This document shows, piece after piece, positions 1 through 10,586 of a DNA stretch of 64,000 nt. Every line of letters starts with the position of its first letter. The stretch's first letter is position 1. This DNA comes from an uncultured Gammaproteobacteria bacterium. GTDB lineage: Bacteria > Pseudomonadota > Gammaproteobacteria > Arenicellales > JAANXG01. Under the pieces are notes generated by a model, which made no database searches, was not told the DNA's origin, and was given only the letters and a program-made list of their open reading frames with translations. The stretch lies in assembly GCA_947259395.1 (NCBI GenBank), contig CAMYMN010000014.1, positions 5,693-69,692 on the forward strand. The letters run 5' to 3'. The position numbers and the translations under genes are program-made.

Positions 1-43
1 GTTCTACGATTCACGTAACTCGATCTTACCAAGAATGGAATGA

Positions 44-1531
44 CTAAAGAGGGGAGGAGTCCTCACGGACGATTTTCCATGCTTTATTCTCTTGCACTAA
101 GGATAACGTCTTTCTAGTTTTGTCGCGATATATGTCCGATTTGTATTCTTGTACAAAAGAGACCAACGCTTTGGTTTCGTTATTTTGATCAATTTTTAGC
201 ATGCTAATTTGAATGTCGATGGTTTTTGGTTTGCTGAGTCGAATCCTGCGATAACGCCGCCATTGCTCTATGTTCATACCGCTTTTAGGTAAGTACCTCT
301 CAGAGTAGTATCCTAGATAAGCATCTATGTCCTTGTTTGACCATGCTTGCTTCCACTGGGAGACAAAATCAGTAATTTCTGTAGTGTCGGGAGGTTTTAC
401 GCCCGCAATGCTGGCTGGTGAAACAGCGTAATTAGTATCTATTTCTGCCGTTGTTGTGGTCGTAGCTTTGGCAGTTATGTCAGCCTTAGGGATTGGTTTC
501 GGCTCAGAAATTGGTGCTGCTTTAGCAATAGATTCCAACCGAAGTGGAACTATAGGCTGCAAATTCTGTTCCGACACCATCTTTGAATCTTCATCTGCAA
601 TAAGCCAATTGCTATCTAAAAGTTGTAACAGTAGATGAGTATCGAAGTATGCTTGCTTATTATTGTCCTCTATTTTTTCATTCAATGTGACCTCCGCCAG
701 ATTTTGGCCGGGGAAAACAACATTAAGATTGGATATTGTTATGTTTCTCGGATTTCTGAATTCCTTCAGCCACTTTTCTTTGGTAATTCCCCTTCTCTCC
801 CAAATATCCTGCCTGTAAGTGGTTAACACTCCTTCGCTATCTGCTTCCGCTTTTGCATCGGCCCAAAATTTGATTAACTCTTTAATCGTTTTCGTATCTT
901 GTTCTTTTTCTTTCTCACTTTTGATGTACAAGAATGAGTTGTAATCCGGGGACGCGTTATTCATATGTGAAATGACTTTCATTACCGGCTGACTTGCACG
1001 TTTATCGATTTTCCAACCCGTGGTGGATGCACGTTTTAGTAATAAACGTTCTTGAGAGTAACGTGAGTCGTTAGATGTGCGGATTATCTGAGTGAATCGA
1101 ACGCGGGCATCGTTAGGGGAAATGATTGATATTGTGGGTTGACTTATCTGCACACTGGTTGCTCTCGGCATGCTCGTTGGCTTAGTACCGTTGTTATTGG
1201 CAAAATTACTGGTGAAAAGAGTTTTGTAGTCATTGGGTTCTTCAAGGAGCATGGCATGTACGTATTCGACCAATATCTCCTTGATTGCCAATTGCTCGCT
1301 GTGGTTCAGAGATGTGGATACAATATTTTTGGTTTCCAATTTTTGTTTATCGAGGGCGATGGGAGCCGGAACGTATAAATAGACCAATACAGCGGCAACC
1401 GCAAAAAGCACAATCATGGATGTGAGCAACAGCCGACCATCGGAACGTGATGGGCTATGTGACTTGCAATATAGATAGATACGAGTCTCAGCGGATCGCA
1501 TCTTAGGTTCCCCATGCATTAACAACTTCAC
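44..1531 (-). CDS. Membrane-anchored protein with three NTF2-like (Cds6 C-terminal/SnoaL-like) repeats
   Basis: 495-aa ORF; N-terminal TM segment (LLLTSMIVLFAVAAVLVYLYV); repeated pattern W..A....D...Y...Y...W.......WR..R......I.I.... Confidence 0.6.
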   Translation of the reverse strand: MKLLMHGEPKMRSAETRIYLYCKSHSPSRSDGRLLLTSMIVLFAVAAVLVYLYVPAPIALDKQKLETKNIVSTSLNHSEQLAIKEILVEYVHAMLLEEPNDYKTLFTSNFANNNGTKPTSMPRATSVQISQPTISIISPNDARVRFTQIIRTSNDSRYSQERLLLKRASTTGWKIDKRASQPVMKVISHMNNASPDYNSFLYIKSEKEKEQDTKTIKELIKFWADAKAEADSEGVLTTYRQDIWERRGITKEKWLKEFRNPRNITISNLNVVFPGQNLAEVTLNEKIEDNNKQAYFDTHLLLQLLDSNWLIADEDSKMVSEQNLQPIVPLRLESIAKAAPISEPKPIPKADITAKATTTTTAEIDTNYAVSPASIAGVKPPDTTEITDFVSQWKQAWSNKDIDAYLGYYSERYLPKSGMNIEQWRRYRRIRLSKPKTIDIQISMLKIDQNNETKALVSFVQEYKSDIYRDKTRKTLSLVQENKAWKIVREDSSPL

Positions 1532-1849
1532 CCATTTAATCGTAGCATAGTAGATTCAAGTAGCGGCCGGAACCCAATGCGCTGGCGGGAAACCAAGTCT
1601 AAAACCCAACCGTGGCTGGGGATGGCATGACCACGGCCATAACTTATTGATTATAAGACATATTATTTTGAAGCGGACATCCGCTTCAGTCACTTGAGCA
1701 TCGTGGCCCGACTCGGCTAGACTGTGGATTAGGCATATTGGTTTGTGATTATTGAAGCGGTCGAGCCGTATTTGTTTGTTGACAACTACCCCCGGTAAAT
1801 ATTCCCAAGCGCGGGCCGCATTATTGCGTCCGGTTTACGCTCACGTCCA

Positions 1850-3217
1850 GTGATTCAAAAACTCTTTATTAAAACCTTTGGCTGTCAGATGAATGAATAC
1901 GACTCCGTGCGTATGGGCGATACTTTGCGTGCATCACATCACGTAGAAATCACCTCTGATCCAGAGGCGGCGGATGTATTGATCCTCAATACATGCTCAG
2001 TACGTGAGAAAGCCCAAGAGAAAGTATTTTCTCAGCTGGGACGTTGGCGTGAGCTCAAAGAACAGCGACCAGATTTGATCATAGGCGTTGGTGGTTGTGT
2101 TGCCAGCCAAGAAGGCCGGCAAATTCTGAATCGTGTTCCCTATGTTGACATCATTTTTGGTCCTCAGACGTTACATCGACTACCCGAGTTAATCGATGCG
2201 ACGATTAGGCATCGAAAACCCAGCATCGATATAAACTTCCCGGAGATTGAGAAATTTGTCAATTTGCCACCGCTCCGGATCGAAACTGTAAGTGCCTCTG
2301 TGTCGGTGATGGAGGGATGCAGTAAGTACTGCAGTTTCTGTGTCGTTCCCTATACGCGCGGTGAAGAATTTAGTCGACCATTTGATGATGTTATAGAAGA
2401 AATAGTAAGCCTCTGTGAACAAGGAGTCCGGGAAGTCACGCTATTAGGCCAGAATGTGAATGGCTATCATGGTCGCATGCATAATGGAAATGTGGCCGAT
2501 TTCGCGCTGTTATTACGATATGTTTCCGAAATCGACGGCATTGATCGCATCCGCTATACCACGTCGCATCCGTTAGATTTCAGTGCAAGCTTGATAGAAG
2601 CATACGCGGATCTGCCCAAATTGGTCAGTCACGTACACCTGCCGGTGCAAAGCGGCTCAGATCGAATTCTCGGCGAGATGAAACGCCAATACACGGCGGC
2701 ACAGTATATGGATCTAATAGAACGTCTCCGTGAAAAGCGGCCGAACATTAATATCTCTAGCGATTTCATCGTTGGTTTCCCCGGGGAGACAGACGAAGAT
2801 TTCGCGGCAACGATGCAACTGATTGATCAGGTACGTTTTGATCAATCATTCAGCTTCTTGTATAGCGCAAGGCCCGGTACGCCGGCATCTGACTTAGTAG
2901 ATGATGTACCACAACAACTCAAACAACAACGATTGGAGATCTTGCAAACACGTATCAACGAGTTGGCGCGAGATATCAGCAGCCTAATGATAGGCTCTGT
3001 TCAGAAGGTATTGGTGGATCGTCCAGCCAGAAAAAATCCTGATCAGTTGTCTGGAAGAACCGAGAATAATCGTGTAGTAAACTTCGATGGACCGCAGTGG
3101 TTGATGGGAAGATTTGTTGACGTCGAAATCACCATGGCGCTGCCAAATTCCTTACGCGGTAGGTATGTCAACTATGAATCATCCGGCAACGAAGTACTTG
3201 CCGCCGCGAAATCCTAA
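1850..3217 (+). CDS. miaB: tRNA-2-methylthio-N6-dimethylallyladenosine synthase MiaB
   Basis: [14 protein letters not shown], radical-SAM [16 protein letters not shown]-terminal TRAM-like region; GTG start. Confidence 0.97.
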   Translation: MIQKLFIKTFGCQMNEYDSVRMGDTLRASHHVEITSDPEAADVLILNTCSVREKAQEKVFSQLGRWRELKEQRPDLIIGVGGCVASQEGRQILNRVPYVDIIFGPQTLHRLPELIDATIRHRKPSIDINFPEIEKFVNLPPLRIETVSASVSVMEGCSKYCSFCVVPYTRGEEFSRPFDDVIEEIVSLCEQGVREVTLLGQNVNGYHGRMHNGNVADFALLLRYVSEIDGIDRIRYTTSHPLDFSASLIEAYADLPKLVSHVHLPVQSGSDRILGEMKRQYTAAQYMDLIERLREKRPNINISSDFIVGFPGETDEDFAATMQLIDQVRFDQSFSFLYSARPGTPASDLVDDVPQQLKQQRLEILQTRINELARDISSLMIGSVQKVLVDRPARKNPDQLSGRTENNRVVNFDGPQWLMGRFVDVEITMALPNSLRGRYVNYESSGNEVLAAAKS

Positions 3218-3241
3218 TCTAACGAGTCAGTCGCCGTTATC

Positions 3242-4231
3242 GTGAGCGCCAAAGCAACTGCGGTTACTTTTTCTTTGACACCCACGAATAACGAGCGGTT
3301 AGCCGGGTTGTGTGGCCAATTGGGCGCCCATATCAAGCAAATAGAATCGTATCTCGGCGTCCAGATCACCAACCGGGGTAGTGTTTTTAGCATCACCGGT
3401 CAGCCTGAGTCGGCCAAGAACGCAGAACGCGTTCTGCAACGGCTGTATCGGCATACCGAAGGTAATCCGCAGTTATCGGCAGAAACCGTGCATCACACGC
3501 TGCGCCAAGTGGAACACAAAGGGCAAGAGATGAGGAATGATCCGTCGCTTGTCATCGATACACCAAAACGGAAAGTTACCGGACAGAATGACCGCCAGCA
3601 CAAATATATAAAGGGCATACTAGTCTATGACGTTAATTTCGGCGTGGGTCCTGCGGGTACGGGTAAGACCTACTTGGCCGTGGCGTGCGCGGTCCAGGCT
3701 CTGATTAAGGAAGAGGTCAGTCGCATCGTACTGGTGCGACCTGCGGTAGAGGCCGGGGAAAGGTTAGGATTCTTACCCGGTGACATCGGACAAAAAGTAG
3801 ATCCCTATCTACGGCCGCTATACGATGCGTTGTATGAGATGTTGGGGTTCGAAAAAGTAGCGCGGCTCATAGATCGAAACATAATTGAATTGGCACCTTT
3901 AGCCTATATGCGTGGACGGACCCTGAACGACTCCTTCGTGATCTTGGACGAGGCACAAAATACCACTATGGAGCAGATGAAGATGTTTTTAACCCGCATC
4001 GGTTTTCGCTCCAAGGCAGTGGTAACCGGGGACCTTACGCAAACCGATTTGCCGCCAGCGGCGCAACCGGGTCTCAAGCACGCGATCGACGTGCTGAAAG
4101 ACATTAGTGATATTCACGTGACGATATTTAAACCCAGGGATGTAGTGCGACATCCTCTGGTGCAAAAGATCGTCGAGGCGTATGAGTCACATGGTTCGAT
4201 AAATACGAAAGACACCGGTAGTGATAGTTGA
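3242..4231 (+). CDS. ybeZ: PhoH family ATPase (YbeZ-like)
   Basis: GPAGTGKTYLAV Walker A, RPAVEAGERLGFLPGD, FVILDEAQNTT; precedes ybeY. Confidence 0.95.
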   Translation: MSAKATAVTFSLTPTNNERLAGLCGQLGAHIKQIESYLGVQITNRGSVFSITGQPESAKNAERVLQRLYRHTEGNPQLSAETVHHTLRQVEHKGQEMRNDPSLVIDTPKRKVTGQNDRQHKYIKGILVYDVNFGVGPAGTGKTYLAVACAVQALIKEEVSRIVLVRPAVEAGERLGFLPGDIGQKVDPYLRPLYDALYEMLGFEKVARLIDRNIIELAPLAYMRGRTLNDSFVILDEAQNTTMEQMKMFLTRIGFRSKAVVTGDLTQTDLPPAAQPGLKHAIDVLKDISDIHVTIFKPRDVVRHPLVQKIVEAYESHGSINTKDTGSDS

Positions 4232-4691
4232 ATTAACCACCGAAGTTCAAAATGTTTCCGTCGAGCCGAATGTGCCGGGATCGGCGCTGATTGAAATATG
4301 GGCCGCAACAGCGTACAGCAAAGTTGCGGAGGACAAGGCCGAACTTACCGTGCGTATAGTCGATGAAGATGATGGGCGACAACTCAATGAGCAGTACCGC
4401 AGTCAAGGGACGGCAACCAATGTATTATCGTTTCCGTTTGAAGACCCACCGAACGTGAAAACCAGTATCTTGGGGGATATCGTTGCATGCGCGCCGGTAA
4501 TTTCCCGAGAAGCGCAAGAGCAAGGTAAGCCGCTGCATGCTCACTGGGCACATTTAATCGTTCACGGCGTGCTGCATCTGTGCGGTTACCATCATACAGT
4601 CAACGACGACACGCAGATTATGCAACGATTGGAAACCGAGATCGTTCAACACCTAGGTTTCTCAAACCCGTATAGCCATTTTGATGGATAA
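4221..4691 (+). CDS. ybeY: Endoribonuclease YbeY
   Basis: HLIVHGVLHLCGYHH metal-binding motif; TNVLSFPFE. Confidence 0.95.
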   Translation: MIVELTTEVQNVSVEPNVPGSALIEIWAATAYSKVAEDKAELTVRIVDEDDGRQLNEQYRSQGTATNVLSFPFEDPPNVKTSILGDIVACAPVISREAQEQGKPLHAHWAHLIVHGVLHLCGYHHTVNDDTQIMQRLETEIVQHLGFSNPYSHFDG

Positions 4692-5559
4692 TAGCGAAAA
4701 ACCTCCGTCGTATTTACAACGTATTACAGAACGTCTTCAGAGTCGCTTCAGCTCGGAACCATTCTCGCGTGCGCAGCTCATCGAGTTGCTGGTCAAATCA
4801 CAACGCCGTGGTCTGTTGGATCAAGATGCGCTTGACACCATACAGCGCGTGTTACAAGTCGCCGACATGCAGGTGCGGGACATAATGATACCGCGCCCCA
4901 AGATGGTGGTCGTGGACAAGGACAGCCTACCGGAGGAATTCTTACCGGTATTGGTGGAAAGTGCACACTCCAGATTTCCGGTCATAGACGGTGACAGAGA
5001 TAAGGTCATCGGCATTTTGCTGGCCAAAGACGTACTCCGGTATTTCGAGGAAACACACAAATACAGGTTCAATATGCGTGAAATGCTGCGCCCGGCTGTT
5101 TTTATTCCTGAGAGTAAACGCCTGAACGTGTTGTTGACGGAGTTCCGCGCGAACCGCAACCACATGGCGATTGTCGTTGATGAATACGGTGGAATCTCTG
5201 GATTGGTAACCATTGAAGACGTGCTGGAACAGATCGTAGGTGAGATCGAGGATGAGCACGATACGGAAGAGGATGCTGAAATGATTCTTCAACACGATGA
5301 GAATGAGTATGTGGTGAAGGCACTGTTACCGGTGGAAGATTTCAACACGCACTTTGAGACCTCATTCGATGTTGAGGAGAACGATACGGTGGGTGGTTTG
5401 ATTATCCAGGGTTTTGGGCACGTCCCCAAACCAGGAGAGTCTGTAGAATTGAATGGATTTCGCTTCGAAATTCTTAATTCAGACAGCCGCCGAGTTCATT
5501 TGATTAAGGTCAATTTAATCGAAACCACAGACGTCGAAGAAACCACGTCGGCGATATAG
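4681..5559 (+). CDS. corC: HlyC/CorC family transporter-associated protein (CBS pair + CorC_HlyC domain)
   Basis: VRDIMIPRPKMVVVD, VDEYGGISGLVTIEDVLEQIVGEI. Confidence 0.93.
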   Translation: MMDNSEKPPSYLQRITERLQSRFSSEPFSRAQLIELLVKSQRRGLLDQDALDTIQRVLQVADMQVRDIMIPRPKMVVVDKDSLPEEFLPVLVESAHSRFPVIDGDRDKVIGILLAKDVLRYFEETHKYRFNMREMLRPAVFIPESKRLNVLLTEFRANRNHMAIVVDEYGGISGLVTIEDVLEQIVGEIEDEHDTEEDAEMILQHDENEYVVKALLPVEDFNTHFETSFDVEENDTVGGLIIQGFGHVPKPGESVELNGFRFEILNSDSRRVHLIKVNLIETTDVEETTSAI

Positions 5560-5560
5560 G

Positions 5561-7036
5561 ATGCGATATCTTGCGGCGCTGATGGCTGGGGCGTTGACGG
5601 TTTTCGCATTCTCGCCATTCAACTGGTATCCGCTCTCCATAGTCTGCCTGGCGCTATTGTTCCTTTTGTGGCTGGGAGCGCCGGTTCGGCAATGTTTTTG
5701 GTTGGGCTTTTTGTTCGGCGTCGGGATGTTTGGTGTTGGCGTTTCCTGGGTTTACGTGAGCTTGCACGATTTTGGGAACATGCCTACTCCACTGGCGGGC
5801 ATCGTAGTGGCGATTTTCGTTTTGTATCTATCTTTGTTTCCTGCGGCGGTCGGTGGATTGCAGGCTGCATGGCCTGGAACTAAGACCCTGGTGAAAGCGA
5901 CGTTGGTCATCCCTAGCTTATGGGTGGTCTCAGAGTGGATACGTGGTTGGTTCTTGACCGGTTTCCCATGGCTGAGCCTGGGATACAGCCAGGTAGGATG
6001 GCCTTTAGGTGGCTTCGCCTCGGTGGTCGGTGTTTATGGTGTGAGTTGGTTCACCGCGGTGACCATAGGTGCGTTGGTCGCTGCCGTGATCAATCGTTTT
6101 CGTCTTGCGCCTTTGGGGATCGCCGTTGCGGTGACGTTGATGGTCGCCGGTTGGTTGATAGAGCGGATCAATTGGGTCGAACCGAGCGGAGAGCCGGTTA
6201 AGGTTGCTTTAGTGCAAGGCAATATCCCACTAGCGGAAAAGTGGCGTGTAGACAGACGTGCCGGCATCGTCGAACGATACGTGGCCTTAAGCAACAACAT
6301 CAATGCGGACTTGATCGTGTGGCCGGAGTCTGCATTACCCGTTTATGTGGATGAGCTGCCGAAATCGTTTTGGCGCAGACTCGAGGATCATCCCGCTGAC
6401 TTTGTGTTCGGGATTCTAGAACGGCGCAAGGATGCAGCCGGAGACAAACATTACAATAGCGTGGTTGGAGTTAGTAATTCGCTATCTTATTATCGCAAAC
6501 GTCACTTGGTCCCGTTCGGTGAATTTCTGCCTCTGTCCTTATGGTTAGAATGGTTATTGGATTATCTTCATATCCCGATGTCAGATTTCAGCAGCTGGTC
6601 GGGCACACAAGCGCCGCTGATGGCGGCAGGCAATCTGCTTGGCGTCAGTATCTGTTATGAGGATGCATTTCCAGAGGATGTACGTGCGATGCTTCCCGAC
6701 GCAAGCCTGTTGGTCAACGTCAGTGAGGATGCTTGGTTTGGCGACTCACTCGGACCGCATCAACGACTACAAATGGCGCAAATGCGCGCGGTCGAGATGG
6801 GCCGTCCGATGGTGCGTGCCGGTAACACCGGGGTCTCTGCGGTGATCGATCATCGCGGCAAAATCTTGGCAAGATCCCCGCAGTTCACTGAGACCGTAAT
6901 CCAAGATACTGTACAGCCGATGACGGGAACTACGCCCTATGTGCGTTACGGCAACCTGATAATGATCGTGTTGTTCGTGCTTGGCTTGGCAGTCGCGATG
7001 GTGCTCGACTTGCGGCCCAAGCCAAGAATTAGATGA
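5561..7036 (+). CDS. lnt: Apolipoprotein N-acyltransferase
   Basis: Multi-TM N-terminus plus nitrilase domain (VWPESALP, ICYEDAFPE, SEDAWFGDSLGPHQRLQMAQMRAVE). Confidence 0.96.
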   Translation: MRYLAALMAGALTVFAFSPFNWYPLSIVCLALLFLLWLGAPVRQCFWLGFLFGVGMFGVGVSWVYVSLHDFGNMPTPLAGIVVAIFVLYLSLFPAAVGGLQAAWPGTKTLVKATLVIPSLWVVSEWIRGWFLTGFPWLSLGYSQVGWPLGGFASVVGVYGVSWFTAVTIGALVAAVINRFRLAPLGIAVAVTLMVAGWLIERINWVEPSGEPVKVALVQGNIPLAEKWRVDRRAGIVERYVALSNNINADLIVWPESALPVYVDELPKSFWRRLEDHPADFVFGILERRKDAAGDKHYNSVVGVSNSLSYYRKRHLVPFGEFLPLSLWLEWLLDYLHIPMSDFSSWSGTQAPLMAAGNLLGVSICYEDAFPEDVRAMLPDASLLVNVSEDAWFGDSLGPHQRLQMAQMRAVEMGRPMVRAGNTGVSAVIDHRGKILARSPQFTETVIQDTVQPMTGTTPYVRYGNLIMIVLFVLGLAVAMVLDLRPKPRIR

Positions 7037-8375
7037 GAAACAGAGCTGCGAGGCCCAGTAGAGAAAAGAATCCCACCACGTCGGTAATGGTAGTGAGTGC
7101 GACGCCACCGGCCAGTGCTGGATCCACGCCAAGGCGCTGCAAAATAAATGGCAATATGACACCAGCTAAGGCGGATATCACGATATTTATTATCATCGCC
7201 AGAGCGATAATAAGTCCCAGCGCGTAGTCGTGATACCACAGCGTTGCCACCATCGCGACCGCCAACGCCCATATCACACCGTTGAGCCCTCCGACTAAGA
7301 ATTCTTTTTTTATTACCTGCCAGGCATTCGCATGGGTGATAGTGCCAACGCTCAGACCACGAATAACCACAGTAAGCGTTTGCGTGCCTGCGTTACCGCC
7401 CATGCTGGCAACGATGGGCATAAGTACCGCCAAGGCCACAAGTTTTTCGATCGTCTCTTCAAATTGTCCGATTACCCACGAGGCTATGATGGCTGTGATC
7501 AGATTAACCCCTAACCACACCGCGCGGTTTTTCGTGCTGCGCGCGACAGGAGCAAAAATATCCTCTTCCTGGCTCAGGCCCGCACGCGCCATTATCGAGT
7601 GATCCGCATCGTCGCGGATTACATCGACCACATCGTCTACGGTGATGCGGCCGATCAATTGTTCCTGCTCGTCCACTACCGGCGCGGAAATCAGATTGTA
7701 TTTCTCAAACGCCTGGGCCACATCCTCCTGTGGATCCATTGCATTCAGCGTGATTGGTTTGCGATCACAGTGTATGCCCACACGATCAGAGGCTGGCGCC
7801 GTGATCAAGGTGGATACGGATAGCACACCTTTCAAATGATTCGCGCGATCAACGACAAAAAGTTTATCAGTGAATTCCGGAAGTTGCCCGCGTAGTCGTA
7901 AATAGCGAATCACAACGCGTAGTGAAATATTTTCCCGGATCATGATTGCGTCTACGTTCATCAACCCGCCAGCGGTGTCTTCCGGATACGACAACACCTC
8001 GCCCAAACTCGCGCGTGCGTCCTTATCAACGTTGAACAGCACATCGGCTAAAACATCATCAGGCAAATCAGGAATGAGGTCGGCGATCTCGTCGATGTCC
8101 AAGTAACGAACCGCGGTCACGAGCGTTTCCTTGTCCATGTCGGCGAGCAAATCCTCGCGAACCCCATCAGGAACCTCTACCAGCACCTCTCCCTTGGCTG
8201 TTGGAGAAACCTCGGACCATACTGCGGGGCGCTGTTCCGGCGTCAAGCTTTCGAGTAACTTTGCGACATCGGCAGAGTGCAAATCACTGAGCAACACTCG
8301 AATGCGCTCCGAGTTTTGTGATTCCACGGCAGCGATCAACAGGTCTAAGTTATCTGCTTGGTCGGGATTAGACAT
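7029..8375 (-). CDS. mgtE: Magnesium transporter MgtE
   Basis: MgtE_N + CBS + TM domain; MPIVASMGGNAGTQTLTVVIRGL. Confidence 0.95.
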   Translation of the reverse strand: MSNPDQADNLDLLIAAVESQNSERIRVLLSDLHSADVAKLLESLTPEQRPAVWSEVSPTAKGEVLVEVPDGVREDLLADMDKETLVTAVRYLDIDEIADLIPDLPDDVLADVLFNVDKDARASLGEVLSYPEDTAGGLMNVDAIMIRENISLRVVIRYLRLRGQLPEFTDKLFVVDRANHLKGVLSVSTLITAPASDRVGIHCDRKPITLNAMDPQEDVAQAFEKYNLISAPVVDEQEQLIGRITVDDVVDVIRDDADHSIMARAGLSQEEDIFAPVARSTKNRAVWLGVNLITAIIASWVIGQFEETIEKLVALAVLMPIVASMGGNAGTQTLTVVIRGLSVGTITHANAWQVIKKEFLVGGLNGVIWALAVAMVATLWYHDYALGLIIALAMIINIVISALAGVILPFILQRLGVDPALAGGVALTTITDVVGFFSLLGLAALFLI

Positions 8376-8624
8376 GAAGTATTGGGATCAAAATTATTCG
8401 CTACGTTTGTTCGAAATTAACACAAAAACCGGGTAATCCGAACCATGTATATGTTGGTAATAGGACTTTATATCTGCAACCGGTAGTACAGTGAAGCAAA
8501 AAATAGGAAAGGAATGCGTGGCCACGCTCCGATTACTTGCCGAGGAAATAGTGAAACCGAGACGAGGACTAAAAAAATCTTAACATTTGGCTGCTTAGAT
8601 CCAAGTTAGAGAGAACACCAAGAA

Positions 8625-10266
8625 TTATTCGCCCAGCCTCTCAACCAACATACGAAGTTCGTTAGGATCTGAGCACGTCAATATCTCGTGAATAGAGTCG
8701 GTGAGTGATGCTAGATCAGTCTCTCGTATTACCTTCTTGATCGCCAATAACGAGTCTGGTTCCATGCTGAAGTTGCGCAGACCCAGACCCAATAAAAGCT
8801 TGGTATATTTGGATTCACCCGCCATCTCACCACACATTGCCACCGGGACTCCGGCTCGATTGCCGGCATCGATGGTCATTTTTATCAGTCGAAGTACCGA
8901 TGGGTGTAACGGGTCGTAAAGATAGTTAACTGAATCATCTACGCGATCTATGGCCAGCGTGTATTGAATCAAGTCATTGGTACCGATAGATAGGAAATTG
9001 AGTCGCGAGGCGAATAAATCCGCTGCGATTGCGGCTGCCGGGACCTCGATCATGCCGCCGATAGGAATATGTTCGTCATAGGCATGACCCTGTCTGCGCA
9101 GTTGCAGACGCGCGAAGTATGGCTCGCAACTGAGGTTTGAACAGAGCAGGTTCATTCAAGCACAACCTAACGGCACGTAGACCCAGGGCTGGGTTAGTAG
9201 TGGTGTCAAGATTTGGACGGCCGCCGTCCACTTGTTTGTCGGCGCCCAAATCCAAAGTGCGAATAGTTATTGGTCTCTTCAGCGACGTGACTACTCGTTT
9301 GTAGGCACTGAATTGTTCCGCCTCTGTCGGCGGCTCTTGGCGGTTCATGAACAGATATTCGGTTCGATACAGACCAACTCCATCGGCATACGCATTTTGC
9401 GTTGCTTCGATATCTTCCGGTAACTCGATATTGGCCATCAACTGAATATGTTCTCCGTCTCGGGTTACGGCCTCGCTGGTGCGTAACGCTTCTAGCTCTT
9501 GTTGTCTATGTTGTATCTTCCCATGACGATCATGATAGGCATTGAGCACCTCTTCGTCCGGGGACAGAATGACCGTCCCCCGTCTACCATCCACGATAAG
9601 GGTTTCGCCGTGACGTATGTAACGGGTGGCGCCGTGTAGACCGACAATTGCGGGTATCTTCAAGCTGCGTGCCAATATAGCAGTGTGTGAAATTGGCCCC
9701 CCCAGATCGGTCACGAATGCACTCATCTTGTGATGCTTCAATAGCACGGTATCCGCTGGAGCCAGATCCGTGGTGATAACAATTCTTCCTGCCAGACCTT
9801 CTTCTATGCCGTCGATATTTTCTTGATGTAAATTGAGCAGGTTTTGTTGTATGCGATTGACCACTTGGTTGATATCGGTTTTTTTGTCTCTGAGGTATGG
9901 ATCCTCCATCTCTTCAAAGGCGCGAACCAAAGATTCCGCATGTCTTTGCAATGCAGACTCTGCGTTAATATGCTCATCGCGAATTGTCTTCAGAGGTTCT
10001 GCGGCGATCAACGGATCATCCATCATTAAAAGATGTGCTTCGATGAACATCGCGCTTTCTGATGGTGCATTGCTCGGGATATGGTCTCGAATATTACTGA
10101 GTTGTGAACGGGCAGCTTGTATTGCGCTTTGAAATCGAGTGACTTCCGATTCAATTTCGTTGTCTGGAACCATGTAATCTGGAATATCCATGGTCGGCCC
10201 TTGCAGCACGAAGGCAGTACCGATTGTGATGCCTTTTCCAATTCCAGCTCCGTGCAGGGCTAGCAT
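8625..10266 (-). pseudogene. ptsI: PTS phosphotransferase enzyme I, disrupted by internal deletion and frameshift
   Basis: Upstream ORF 9076..10266 carries the GGPISHTAILARSLKIPAIVG active-site region and ends ...QLRAILRASA/TAQTGSCL*. Downstream ORF 8625..9155 resumes in another frame at LRRQGHAYDEHIPIGGMIEVPAAA...NDLIQYTLAIDR...CGEMAG. About 30 codons expected between them are absent. Confidence 0.85.
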
Positions 10267-10554
10267 CTATTCTTCTTCCTCAAAACGATTGTTAATGAGA
10301 TCAACCAGCACATTCATTACTTCTTGCTCGTCCTTTCCCTCGACTTCCAGTTCAATCGGTGTTCCTTGCGGCGCAGCAAGCATCATTATGCTCATAATGC
10401 TTTTTCCGTCGGCTCGTCGGTCGCTACATATTAGACAAACATTACTCTCATAGCGCGACGCTGTATTGACGAACTTAGCGGCAGCTCGAGCATGAAATCC
10501 CAGTTTGTTGATGATAGTAATGGTTTGCTTAACCATAACAGTCATACACATCAC
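10267..10554 (-). CDS. ptsH: HPr family phosphocarrier protein
   Basis: IINKLGFHARAAAKFVNTA (HPr His motif), GKSIMSIMMLAAPQGT. Confidence 0.93.
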   Translation of the reverse strand: MMCMTVMVKQTITIINKLGFHARAAAKFVNTASRYESNVCLICSDRRADGKSIMSIMMLAAPQGTPIELEVEGKDEQEVMNVLVDLINNRFEEEE

Positions 10555-10586
10555 TATAGAATAGCATCATGATGGTTACCGAATAT

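Noticed and set aside
8516-8527. GCGTGGCCACGC palindrome between mgtE and ptsI
   Set aside because: Perfect 12-bp palindrome but isolated and without terminator T-tract or promoter context; chance not excluded.
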